From JBCCRH01 sp039208045 (GTDB lineage: Bacteria > Bacteroidota > Bacteroidia > Chitinophagales > Saprospiraceae), in assembly GCA_039208045.1 (NCBI GenBank), contig JBCCRH010000150.1, positions 1-12,346 on the forward strand: a DNA stretch of 12,346 bases, written 5' to 3'. A program made the position numbers and the translations under genes. This document shows, one piece after another, positions 1-7,879 of the stretch. The notes under the pieces are model-generated. The model saw only the letters and a list, made by a program, of their open reading frames with translations, was not told where the DNA came from and did not search any database. Position 1 is the stretch's first letter. Every line of letters begins with the position of its first letter.

Positions 1-828
1 CATATCGTTCTGCCTTCGCATGGATTGATTACCAATATCGGGAAAGCACATTTGGAAGGATTTGGAGGTATTGAAGGCGTAAAGAAAGGCAAATCTGAGC
101 TTTATCGCTACCTAGCCCAAATGGGTGGCCTAGCATTTATCAATAGAGAAGAACCTTTTCTGGAAGAACTAGCAGCATCCGTTGATAAGAAAATATTCTA
201 TCGCCAAAGCGACGCCCCTACCCCCAATGAGCCCGACCACGAAATAGTGCTCCTTCGAGAAAAACCCTTCATTAGCGTTGCTTTCTTGGATGAGTATCAG
301 CAACTCATAGAGGCGCACTCTCAGCTCATCGGCCTTTACAATTTTCATAATATCACTACAGCTGTCGCGCTCGGCAAATACTTTAAAGTACCTGCTAGTA
401 AGATCAAGATGGCTATTGAATCGTATCATCCACAGAATAATCGCTCCCAAATTATCAACACTCCTAAGCACACGATAGTATTAGATGCCTATAATGCCAA
501 TCCGACCAGTATGGAAAAAGCCATGCAGACCTTTGCCAGCTCAGCAGCGGGGACGAAAGTGGCTATTTTGGGCGATATGCTCGAACTAGGGGAAGCGAGC
601 GAAGCAGAGCATCGGAAAATGGTCGAATTAGCTACTAATCTTTTAGATCAAACCATTTTTGTGGGCCCCCAATTTAGCGCTGTGCTCAGCAATGGGCACC
701 GCTATTTCCCATCTGTTGAAGCGCTCAACAACTGGCTTCGTGAAAATCCCATTGCGCAGTCTTCTATCTTAATCAAAGGCTCTAGAGGGATACAATTAGA
801 AAAGGTGCTAACGATGTTAGCACCCTAA
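1..828 (+). CDS. murF: UDP-N-acetylmuramoyl-tripeptide--D-alanyl-D-alanine ligase MurF, 3' part (5' end outside window)
   Basis: MurF is the cytoplasmic ATP-dependent ligase that adds D-Ala-D-Ala to the UDP-MurNAc-tripeptide, the last soluble step of peptidoglycan precursor synthesis. The frame is open from base 1 (H-I-V-L-P-S-H-G-L-I-T-N-I-G-K-A-H), so the apparent TTG start at 25 is internal and the gene enters from the left. About 275 codons are present; a full MurF is about 430 aa, so the N-terminal substrate domain and the P-loop are missing. Visible family motifs are the ITNIGKAHLEGFG segment of the Mur ligase centre followed by K-G-K-S-E-L, HNITTAVALG, the C-terminal-domain DAYNANPTSM, GDMLELG with a following His, and KGSRG near the end. 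The set is diagnostic of MurF rather than MurC, MurD or MurE. It stops with TAA at 826-828 and is convergent with the next gene. Confidence 0.95.
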   Translation, partial: HIVLPSHGLITNIGKAHLEGFGGIEGVKKGKSELYRYLAQMGGLAFINREEPFLEELAASVDKKIFYRQSDAPTPNEPDHEIVLLREKPFISVAFLDEYQQLIEAHSQLIGLYNFHNITTAVALGKYFKVPASKIKMAIESYHPQNNRSQIINTPKHTIVLDAYNANPTSMEKAMQTFASSAAGTKVAILGDMLELGEASEAEHRKMVELATNLLDQTIFVGPQFSAVLSNGHRYFPSVEALNNWLRENPIAQSSILIKGSRGIQLEKVLTMLAP

Positions 829-860
829 AAAACCCCCTTTCATTACTGTATCTCCTCTCT

Positions 861-1023
861 TATAGTTCAACAACCCAAGATTTGTGAATTCTGACTTGCC
901 CTTTTTCCGTCCTGCTGCGTTGAAAAGCCTCGCCATATCTAAGGATATGCCTACGTTTTTCGCCTTGCAGGCCAAAAAAATGCCGTCGCCATATTTTCAC
1001 AAATCTTGCATTGTTGAACTATA
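861..1023. repeat. 163-bp concentric inverted repeat between convergent genes (MITE-like or palindromic intergenic element)
   Basis: The outer arms, 861-888 and 996-1023, are 28 nt each and match as inverted repeats at 26 of 28 positions; the only differences are two adjacent bases in the middle. The central 107 nt is also partly self-complementary, and a smaller hairpin (CATATC-TAAG-GATATG, 934-949) sits exactly at the centre (about 942). The whole element therefore shares one dyad axis and could fold into a long hairpin as RNA or a cruciform as DNA. It fills almost the entire gap between murF (stop 828) and the minus-strand fusion gene (stop codon 1025-1027). Both ends begin and end with TATA. 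It encodes no convincing protein. It could be a non-autonomous mobile repeat and could also terminate both converging transcripts, but it lacks a classical short stem plus T-tract. The structure is directly seen; the function is inferred. Confidence 0.75.
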
Positions 1024-1024
1024 T

Positions 1025-3457
1025 TTATGCTGCGGCCGCTTGCTTCGCAAAAGAGCTAATCACCACTTGGTTGAAGTGATCCATCGACTGGACAAAGGCA
1101 CACACCTGATATGGACGAGCCCCCACCTTCTTTTTCTCTAGCTCCGCAGTATACGCCAAATCTACTTGCTCACAACCTATTGCCTTTGCTCTCAATACCG
1201 TTTGATAGAGCATCTGCTTGTAGGTATTATGGCTGCGCACGTACTCGTAGTTTAAGCCAATAATTAAGGCATTATAATCGGTCTCAAATTTGTAGCTAAA
1301 CATGACAGCAATCGGCTTTCTATCCGGGTTATCTCGCTCTTCCTTCAAGTACAGGCGGATAATATCGTAGTCCTCATGTGCACAAACTTGCTCAAAGAAA
1401 TCGAATGGCAATTGGTGGACATTCATCTCGAAGGCCCGATCAAATACTTGATGGTACAAATTGTAGCAATCTTTCACTTCCTCTAGGGTCTGTGGCTTTT
1501 CAAAACTCAAGTCAAACTGCTCTTCAAAAGGTAGAATTTCTTTGCGCACATTGTAGCGATACTTGCCTTTTAGGCTCATTAAATACTCCTCCCGCGTATC
1601 CCAAGATAAATCACTCACCAAGCATTCGTTTAACAATTCTACTTCAATCAATCCATTCTCCATGAAAAACTGCTGTAGCTCTGCATCAGCTCCCTTTCGG
1701 AAATCACGCAGCATCAACTGTGTTGCGCCCTCCTCTTCTACTACTTGGTGCATTTTTTTCAGTAATAATTCCAAAGCTGCTTTCCACTGTGGGTGCGCCC
1801 GGTCAATCAGCAGGTGCTCTCCCTTGGTAATGGGAGCGCCCAGCATCACACTCTTAGATGTCAAGTAGTCTGGATCAGATTGGCGAACTGCCTCTATCTG
1901 GCGTGATACCGCAGCAGGTGCCAACATATCATCCTTTACAATAGCGCTGGTAAAGAACGTATTCAAAACGGTATTCCCTTGCTGGTCTTGCACCTTAAAA
2001 TAGTGAAACTTCCAATTGTTGGCCTTATTGCTATTCTGAGAGAATACCCCTTCCAACATCTTCAAGCTTGCATGTGTAAAGTTTCCACGATTAGCCATTA
2101 AGCTATCCCACTCCTTAGCAGCAATCTGATCAATAGATTCTTGGTGACAAATAATTAAGTCATGCACTTTTTTGCTAGCAATGGTAGCTTTGTTTGTTTT
2201 GAGTTCGAAGACAGGGATGCGGAATACTTTGGCGATGCGCTCGGTGCTACTGTTTTGCTCTTCTAGCACTTCCTGATAGCATTGTGCTAGGGTGGCTACC
2301 AGATTATTAATGTCCTGTAGCGTGATATGTCCGTTTACCATGAATCGAATGCCTCCCCTTTTGGCCGTTGTAGCAGGGAAAGAAGCACTATTCACATAAA
2401 AGCCCGCATCCAGCATTTTGCGAATAATGCTAGAAATTGTTTTCAGCGTACCGGCTGGTACGAAGAACAATGGGCTATCTGTTTTTTCATATTGTGGCAA
2501 TCCAAACTCTTCTAACTTATCGTTCATATGCTGCACCTTAGCAGCCAAGTCAGCTTGTAGATCTGCAAACTCTTCTGACAAGTGCAATTTAGCGGAAGCG
2601 CAAGCAGCACCTAGCATAGGAGGCTGAATGGGGCCAGAAAAAATTAAAGTGCCTCCACAATTGCGCACCCGCTGTGCCATTTCTTGATTAGGAAAGATAA
2701 CTGCACCTCCAGCCGCTGCGAAAGACTTATTGAGAGATGCCGTCAACACCATCTTGGGGTGATGCTCCATTTGGCTACGAACATAACCAACCCCATGCTC
2801 CCCAGCCCAACCAATACCGTGTGCATCATCAATATACAAGTGGAAACACTCATACTTATTCAATAGGTTTTCTAGTGCTGGCAGTGGCGCATAATCGCCA
2901 TACATAGAGTATACACCATCGGCAAAATACCACACTTTGTTATGCTTTGCGCGCAACTGCTGAATCTTTTTCTCCAGTGTCTCCATGTCGTTGTGGCGGA
3001 TGATCTGTATGGTGGTACCATTGGCCTTCAACAGCTGTGTCGCCATCTGTACGCTACTGTGTACCTGCATATCCAGAATGACAGCATCATCTGAATCTAC
3101 TACTACAGGGATCGTTGCCAAATGTCCAAGGGTAGTGCTTGCTGTAGCAATCGCTGGTTGACCATACATCTGCCCAAGCAAATCCTCCAACTCTTTATAG
3201 AGTAGGTGTGAAATATAGGTTCTTGAGGAAGAAAACTGTGTGCCGAACTGCTGAGCAGCCTCTACTACGCCTTCTACTAAATTGGGATGATTTTCGAGTG
3301 CTAAATAACTACAAGAGCCAAAATTGATTAATTCCTGTCCGTCAAGGGTGACCGTGCGACCGGTGAAGGTTTCGTCTTCTGTAAAATGGTGGACAATGCC
3401 TTTTCTAAGGCCTTCTTCCATCATTTGATTTAGGGTGCTCAACATCTGATTAGCCAT
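1025..3457 (-). CDS. Fused PLP-dependent alpha-oxoamine synthase (KBL/BioF/SPT-like) and FemAB/BioF2-type GNAT acyltransferase, 810 aa
   Basis: Residues about 1-400 form a fold-type I PLP enzyme of the alpha-oxoamine synthase family, which condenses an amino acid with an acyl thioester and releases CO2. Visible are the N-terminal NFGSCSYLALENHP block, PLP-stacking H133, DGVYSMYGD (180-188), the DDAHG motif (D210, D211, H213) and the PLP lysine K244 in SLNKSF followed by GG. Residues about 425-800 resemble the double-GNAT FemAB/BioF2-like acyltransferase fold, with a K-Y-R-Y-N-V-R-K segment and a late block ending around KKKVGARPYQ. A stand-alone oxoamine synthase is about 400 aa, so this is a genuine two-domain fusion in one uninterrupted frame. 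The family member (glycine, serine or cysteate-using) cannot be fixed from motifs. The acyltransferase half may N-acylate the amine made by the first half, as in ceramide-like lipid synthesis; that is inference. Starts at ATG (3455-3457) without a Shine-Dalgarno sequence, 145 nt downstream of the arginase-fold gene. Confidence 0.85.
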   Translation of the reverse strand: MANQMLSTLNQMMEEGLRKGIVHHFTEDETFTGRTVTLDGQELINFGSCSYLALENHPNLVEGVVEAAQQFGTQFSSSRTYISHLLYKELEDLLGQMYGQPAIATASTTLGHLATIPVVVDSDDAVILDMQVHSSVQMATQLLKANGTTIQIIRHNDMETLEKKIQQLRAKHNKVWYFADGVYSMYGDYAPLPALENLLNKYECFHLYIDDAHGIGWAGEHGVGYVRSQMEHHPKMVLTASLNKSFAAAGGAVIFPNQEMAQRVRNCGGTLIFSGPIQPPMLGAACASAKLHLSEEFADLQADLAAKVQHMNDKLEEFGLPQYEKTDSPLFFVPAGTLKTISSIIRKMLDAGFYVNSASFPATTAKRGGIRFMVNGHITLQDINNLVATLAQCYQEVLEEQNSSTERIAKVFRIPVFELKTNKATIASKKVHDLIICHQESIDQIAAKEWDSLMANRGNFTHASLKMLEGVFSQNSNKANNWKFHYFKVQDQQGNTVLNTFFTSAIVKDDMLAPAAVSRQIEAVRQSDPDYLTSKSVMLGAPITKGEHLLIDRAHPQWKAALELLLKKMHQVVEEEGATQLMLRDFRKGADAELQQFFMENGLIEVELLNECLVSDLSWDTREEYLMSLKGKYRYNVRKEILPFEEQFDLSFEKPQTLEEVKDCYNLYHQVFDRAFEMNVHQLPFDFFEQVCAHEDYDIIRLYLKEERDNPDRKPIAVMFSYKFETDYNALIIGLNYEYVRSHNTYKQMLYQTVLRAKAIGCEQVDLAYTAELEKKKVGARPYQVCAFVQSMDHFNQVVISSFAKQAAAA

Positions 3458-3490
3458 AATGGGTTACTTTAATCGGTGTATTAATAGTTT

Positions 3491-3520
3491 ATAATGACAT
3501 CTTCAAGATGCTGACATTAT
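3491..3520. other. Nested inverted repeat upstream of the fusion gene
   Basis: A 13-nt palindrome, CATCTT-C-AAGATG (3498-3510), is flanked by ATAATG (3491-3496) and CATTAT (3515-3520), giving two nested dyads. It lies 34-63 nt upstream of the start codon of the minus-strand fusion gene, in the 145-nt spacer after the arginase-fold gene. It could be an operator, a leader hairpin or a weak intercistronic processing site. It has no T-run typical of an intrinsic terminator. Function is unproven. No convincing -33/-7 promoter pair was found in this spacer, so co-transcription with the upstream gene is possible. Confidence 0.35.
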
Positions 3521-3602
3521 GGCTCCGAAAAGTAGAGTAATGTTTCTAAAAAGTGGAGAATCGTTTCAAAGGATAAAATTTAGAGCATTGGGACTTACGA
3601 CT

Positions 3603-4706
3603 TCAGCTAAACCGCCGAAAAGCATCATACAAGCGCTCAGGCAGTTCCCCCTGCGTTGCCTGCTTATAATCCATATAGGAGCAAGGAATAAGCCGATGGC
3701 GCTGATGTGCTGATTTGGTTTTGACCGGCACCTGCAACCACCACCTTCCACTACGCTGGCTTTTCCAGAAGGTAAGTTGTGCGTACAGCTTTTTGTGCTC
3801 TACAATATATTCTACCAGGCCATCGCTAGTGTGTGGAAAATCACCCTTGCGGTTGAAGAAGCCGTCCATGAAGTACCACGTTAATAGCGCTATAGCGGAG
3901 GCGGTACTTGGTGTATTGGCCATCATTTTCTGAAATCCAGTAACACCAAATGCTTTTAATTTATCACTCATGCCTGCATACCAGGTCAGTTGGCAGGCTT
4001 CTTCCAGAGAGAACCCTATTGGGGAATCCCCTATTTGCTCCGGCGCTTCAGTTCGCTTTAGGGCACTTAGGTGAAAAAGTAGCAAATCTCCGTTGCGGAT
4101 AATCGGCTCTAGCTCCTGTAAATTGGCCCGGGCGTTACCCAGCCGAATGCAGTCCCAGTGCTGCTCATTAGCAAAATCAAAGGTGGCGGGGGGCGTAAGG
4201 TGGCGCTGCACGCCAATCAGCCCAACATGGAAGGGTTGATAAGCTTTTTGATCGAGCAACTCATCCAAATAAGTGGCAGCTAAGGGTTCCCCTTCGCCCC
4301 GAAATGGAACTGCCTGATCGATGGCCACCAGACTCAGCAGGCTTTGCTGTTCTAATAATGCTTTATACAACATGATGGCTAAGCTCGGATCGGGCCCCAG
4401 CACAATAGGCAGGATGTTACTCTCCAACAGCTCCTTGAATAGAGGAATCACAAAGTTGGGGTCTTTTTTGCGCACATTGCCCAAATCAACCACAGCGCTA
4501 GCGTCAAATGGCATGCTAAGCGCATACAGTGCCTTTCGGATGGCGTTAGCAGCTTTCGCTTCTATACCTACTATTGCCACTTGGACTGCTTTTAAATCGG
4601 AGATTTCTTTAGAAAGGCGTAGGATTTGATGTCCTATCTGATAGGAGTGCCAATTGGCGGCAGCAAAGTCTTTTTGGGGAGGTGGTCGTAGCCAGTGCTC
4701 TAGCAT
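3603..4706 (-). CDS. Arginase/formimidoylglutamase-fold protein lacking the metal ligands (probable pseudoenzyme), 367 aa
   Basis: The protein has the overall layout of the ureohydrolase (arginase, agmatinase, formimidoylglutamase) fold: beta-strand/loop units around ILPIVLGPDPS (98-108), LLSLVAIDQAV (123-133), DLLLFHLSALK (207-217) and GFSLEEACQLTWYAG (231-245). Catalytic members bind two Mn ions through a GGDHS-type His, a DAH-x-D loop and an S-x-D-x-D-x-x-DP loop. Here the corresponding segments read LGPDPS, AIDQAV and HLSALKRTEAP, so the His and most Asp ligands are gone and hydrolysis is unlikely. Bacteroidota carry related proteins that are often annotated as formimidoylglutamase on fold alone. 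The C-terminal about 70 residues (YIVEHKK, FWKSQRSGRWW) extend beyond the core and are basic and aromatic. The ATG at 4704-4706 is about 20 nt from a -7-like element, supporting this start. The next gene lies downstream on the same strand. Its real role is unknown. Confidence 0.75.
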   Translation of the reverse strand: MLEHWLRPPPQKDFAAANWHSYQIGHQILRLSKEISDLKAVQVAIVGIEAKAANAIRKALYALSMPFDASAVVDLGNVRKKDPNFVIPLFKELLESNILPIVLGPDPSLAIMLYKALLEQQSLLSLVAIDQAVPFRGEGEPLAATYLDELLDQKAYQPFHVGLIGVQRHLTPPATFDFANEQHWDCIRLGNARANLQELEPIIRNGDLLLFHLSALKRTEAPEQIGDSPIGFSLEEACQLTWYAGMSDKLKAFGVTGFQKMMANTPSTASAIALLTWYFMDGFFNRKGDFPHTSDGLVEYIVEHKKLYAQLTFWKSQRSGRWWLQVPVKTKSAHQRHRLIPCSYMDYKQATQGELPERLYDAFRRFS

Positions 4707-4726
4707 AGTATTCTATAGTTGTGTAG

Positions 4727-4767
4727 CAAATGTAGCGAACCCTTATAAAATAGAAGGGCAAAACAAA
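4727..4767 (-). promoter_or_regulatory. Possible Bacteroidota-type promoter for the arginase-fold gene
   Basis: On the minus strand the bases complementary to 4727-4734 read TACATTTG, an exact match to the TAnnTTTG -7 consensus used by the primary sigma factor of Bacteroidota. TTTG/TTTTG motifs lie upstream on that strand (complement of 4759-4767), but the spacing to the -7 box, about 24 nt or more, is longer than the usual roughly 19-21. The predicted transcript would begin near 4720, leaving a leader of about 14 nt before the ATG at 4706. The -7 match is direct; promoter activity is inferred. Confidence 0.4.
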
Positions 4768-4808
4768 CATTTTCCTAAAATTTACGTATACGGCTGTTGA
4801 AGGAAAGG

Positions 4809-4882
4809 ACGCACACCTCGGAGCCCTTTAGGCCTCCGAGAGCTAAAGGTCTCGGAGGTCTTAAGACCTCCGAGGTGTTGCG
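4809..4882. repeat. REP/BIME-like cluster of palindromes in the divergent spacer
   Basis: Four copies of a CTCGGAG/CTCCGAG core occur in 74 bp in alternating orientation (4817-4823, 4834-4840, 4851-4857, 4868-4874). They form two hairpins. The first pairs 4817-4823 with 4834-4840. The second is a perfect 24-bp palindrome at 4851-4874, centred on TTAA. A larger dyad, ACACCTCGGAG (4813-4823) with CTCCGAGGTGT (4868-4878), encloses both and continues outward through ACGC/GCGT with a one-base bulge. CCTTTAG (4825-4831) and CTAAAGG (4843-4849) make an alternative pairing. Both flanking genes are transcribed outward, so this is not an ordinary terminator. The pattern is that of a repetitive extragenic palindrome unit, but genome-wide repetition cannot be shown from one window. 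Confidence 0.7.
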
Positions 4883-4921
4883 TACTGCACCAAACCACAA
4901 GCCAGTAAATACCAAGCAATT

Positions 4922-7879
4922 GTGAAAGCTACCTTGCGCAACAACTCCCTCCCCCGCTTGGGCATTGCCCTACCTATCCTATGTAGTGGAGCACTGCTAG
5001 CTGTCTATCTCTTCAACTCCTCAGCAAGTACCTTCCCCGTACTGCTCAGCATCGGACTATTGGCCCTTACCCTTTTTGCTTATCGCAAAAGCCTCGCTTT
5101 TACCAGTGCAGCTAAAGGCCTCCTCTTTTTGTCAGTCACTTTTCTCCTGATCTGGGTAGCCAGCAGAAGTCGATGGTGGAGGAGCTTGGTGCCTGACAAT
5201 AGCTGGTTCGAAGCCATCTTTGAAAGCACAAGCAGCCCTGCTCTATGGGATTTGAGCTGGAATACACTCTTCGTATTCCTGAGTATGGTCTACTTCCATA
5301 AACGAATTCAACTAGCTAGCACGGGCGATTGGCCCATTGGAGTACGCAGCTTGCTTAGTGTGGGCATTTATCTCAGTATTGGGCTAGGGCTGCAAGGAAT
5401 AGGGCTACTCTTTCAATCTTTTATTTTAGAAGCCGCCATCCCCTTTAACTTTGATACGGTACTTTTAATGAGCTGGCCCGCCCTCCTAATCATCAGCTCA
5501 GGCCTCGTTCTACTAATGAGTTTTTTCCTCTTTACCCTACGTATGATGGAGGTATTGCACCAGCTTGCTCCCTCGCAGCGTCTAAGGCTACGTAGCCTCG
5601 CTGCCAGTTTACTACTCATCGGGCTCTTACAAGCTACGCTCATTGGCACTACCCTTTGGTGGCCTATCCAATTGCTATTGGTGCTACTTTATTTACTCAT
5701 CAGTGATTTGTACACCGACTACAACCACCAGCAGCAATCGATCACTTGGGGAATCGTTTGGATTTTTATCTTTTCCTTGTTTGCAAGCGTACACCTCTTC
5801 AGTGCCCATTTGCATAAGGATAAAAAGGAGCGTGTCCAAATGGCACAAGCCCTGGGTGTACTACAGGATAGCATCGCTGAGCACACCCTAGAACAACTGG
5901 TCATTGCTAATCAGTTAGACGTGGAGGCCTTACTGGCGCAACCCTATCTTTTCGAAAATTATGAATTCCAACGGTTAACCCCGAGCCCATCTATTGATCA
6001 CATCACCTTGGACTCGGCAGCATACTACGCCTATCAGGTTCCACTTGCCAATGGTCAAGCTATACGGCTAAAGCCCAAGCTTACCCCTTCCAATCCTTTT
6101 CTAAAGGCAGCTCAATTATCGCTTCCGCTAAAAGGGCTGAGTGGACTGGAGCAATATAAAATATATATTGCCCGAAAGGGAAGCGCTGTCTTGACCAATA
6201 GTGTAGCGCCTAGCACTATCCCTACGCTTCCGGCCCAAACCTATCAAGAGCAACTCAGTAGCAAGAGGGCGGTCCTTTTTTACCAAAAAGATGCGACTAC
6301 CCAGATTATGGTGGCTAAAGATCGAGATGGTTACTTACAGCCTATTTCGTTGTTTTCCCTCCTGTTTGTATTGCTTTCGATCATCGTTGTCATCTGGAGC
6401 TGGGAAGTGCAGGCTGGTGGTTGGCTGTCTGGCGCCTTGCTGCCGTTTGGCGATTGGAATTCCCTACAAAATCGGATACAACGCTCTTTTTTAGGCTTAT
6501 TTATCCTCAGCTTTTTCCTAATGGGTGCCCTGACGCTCTACTTTTCTACACAAACGTACTCCAAGCAGTTCAATGCCCAGCTAGGGCAAAGCATCCGCCA
6601 AATCAAAACGGATATTGAAGAACGGCTCCAAGCAAAAGATAGCCTCCAACAGGCTTTGGCTTTCAAGCTTTCGGAGGCGCATGGCAAGCAGCTTTTTCTT
6701 TACAATCAAAACGGAGAGGTGGTAGGTAGCTCTATGCCTCCGTTATTGGCTCAAAGCCATTTTCCTCCGGCAATCACAGCGCAGCAGCAAACAGAACTAC
6801 AGCAAAAGCGCAACATTATTTTTGTTGCCAATCAACTTGGTACAGAGCAGCTGACCACCGCTTTACTTCCCATCCAACAGGATGAACAAGTGTGGGGCTA
6901 CTTGGGCCTCCCCTACTTTCAGCGGGAAGCACAAAATGCGCCAGTTGTTTATACCCTGATCAGTAACTTGCTCAATTTTTATGTGGCTTTTTTACTCTTC
7001 ACCGTTGCTGTTGCGGTCGCTTTCGCTAAATATATTACTGCACCTATCAGCCAATTGGGCAACCGCCTAAAAGCGTTTAGCTTGGGTAAAAATGAGCTGA
7101 TCCCATGGAACAGAAGTACCGAAGACGAAATTGGGGAACTCATTGGTGCTTACAATAATATGGTGGAGCAGCTGGAAGCAAGCACCCAGCAATTGAAGCG
7201 CCAAGAGCGTGAAGGTGCCTGGCGGGAGATGGCTAAGCAAGTCGCTCACGAAATCAAAAACCCACTCACTCCCATGAAGCTGAGCATCCAGCACCTGAAA
7301 CGAGCCTACCAAGCACAACCCGATCAGGTGGAGCCACTGCTCAAGCGCGTCTCTAATACCCTTATCGAACAGATTGATGGCCTCACGCGCATCGCCTCTG
7401 ACTTTTCTAATTTTGCCAAAATGCCAGCTATCGAAAACGCCGTTTTCGAATTGAATGCTGTTACACAGTCCGTAGTTGACCTTTTTAAAAACCACCCTCA
7501 AGCGACCGTGAGCGCAAGGCTACCAGTCCAGCCCTTGCACGTTTTTGCTGATCGCGAGCAAGTCGTACGGGTACTGAATAATTTGATTAAAAATGCCATC
7601 CAAGCTATTCCCGAAGCGCGGGCAGGGACGATTGAGGTGCACCTCCTGATAGTCGATGGGGCTTTCGCCCAAATCCAAGTACAAGACAACGGCAGCGGCA
7701 TCCCAACCGAACTTCAAGATAAAGTGTTCTATCCCAATTTTACAACCAAGAGTTCGGGTAGTGGACTGGGCTTGGCTATTTCTAAAAATGTGATTGAAGC
7801 TTCCAAAGGACGTATCTACTTTGAGACTGTACCCGATGAAGGAACGACTTTTTTTGTAGAGCTTCCCCTTCACCACTAG
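4922..7879 (+). CDS. NtrY-like multi-pass membrane sensor histidine kinase, 985 aa
   Basis: An integral membrane sensor kinase expected to autophosphorylate a His and pass the phosphate to a response regulator. The N-terminal about 300 residues contain eight or nine hydrophobic segments (about 14-31, 38-54, 64-82, 111-126, 144-169, 180-206, 224-262, 275-294). A soluble stretch to about 475 follows, then membrane segments at about 477-495 and 523-543, a second soluble sensor region (about 544-675) and a membrane segment at about 676-703. The signalling core is HAMP (about 704-757), a HisKA domain with AHEIKNPLTPMK (phospho-acceptor H776), and a HATPase with N-box N887/N891, G1 DNGSG (922-926) and G2 GSGLG (946-950). 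HEIKNPLTP is typical of the NtrY family, hence the class. All catalytic motifs are intact. Start is GTG 4922, with no ATG in frame until residue 122. No response regulator is present in the window. Ligand unknown. Confidence 0.9.
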   Translation: MKATLRNNSLPRLGIALPILCSGALLAVYLFNSSASTFPVLLSIGLLALTLFAYRKSLAFTSAAKGLLFLSVTFLLIWVASRSRWWRSLVPDNSWFEAIFESTSSPALWDLSWNTLFVFLSMVYFHKRIQLASTGDWPIGVRSLLSVGIYLSIGLGLQGIGLLFQSFILEAAIPFNFDTVLLMSWPALLIISSGLVLLMSFFLFTLRMMEVLHQLAPSQRLRLRSLAASLLLIGLLQATLIGTTLWWPIQLLLVLLYLLISDLYTDYNHQQQSITWGIVWIFIFSLFASVHLFSAHLHKDKKERVQMAQALGVLQDSIAEHTLEQLVIANQLDVEALLAQPYLFENYEFQRLTPSPSIDHITLDSAAYYAYQVPLANGQAIRLKPKLTPSNPFLKAAQLSLPLKGLSGLEQYKIYIARKGSAVLTNSVAPSTIPTLPAQTYQEQLSSKRAVLFYQKDATTQIMVAKDRDGYLQPISLFSLLFVLLSIIVVIWSWEVQAGGWLSGALLPFGDWNSLQNRIQRSFLGLFILSFFLMGALTLYFSTQTYSKQFNAQLGQSIRQIKTDIEERLQAKDSLQQALAFKLSEAHGKQLFLYNQNGEVVGSSMPPLLAQSHFPPAITAQQQTELQQKRNIIFVANQLGTEQLTTALLPIQQDEQVWGYLGLPYFQREAQNAPVVYTLISNLLNFYVAFLLFTVAVAVAFAKYITAPISQLGNRLKAFSLGKNELIPWNRSTEDEIGELIGAYNNMVEQLEASTQQLKRQEREGAWREMAKQVAHEIKNPLTPMKLSIQHLKRAYQAQPDQVEPLLKRVSNTLIEQIDGLTRIASDFSNFAKMPAIENAVFELNAVTQSVVDLFKNHPQATVSARLPVQPLHVFADREQVVRVLNNLIKNAIQAIPEARAGTIEVHLLIVDGAFAQIQVQDNGSGIPTELQDKVFYPNFTTKSSGSGLGLAISKNVIEASKGRIYFETVPDEGTTFFVELPLHH

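Noticed and set aside
884..1141. 85-codon + strand open frame between murF and the fusion gene
   Set aside because: It lies mostly in the palindromic element and runs into the 3' end of the minus-strand fusion gene; the protein is low in recognisable pattern.
4809..4882. Palindromes read as a rho-independent terminator
   Set aside because: Both neighbouring genes are transcribed away from this spacer, and the hairpins lack a following T-run.
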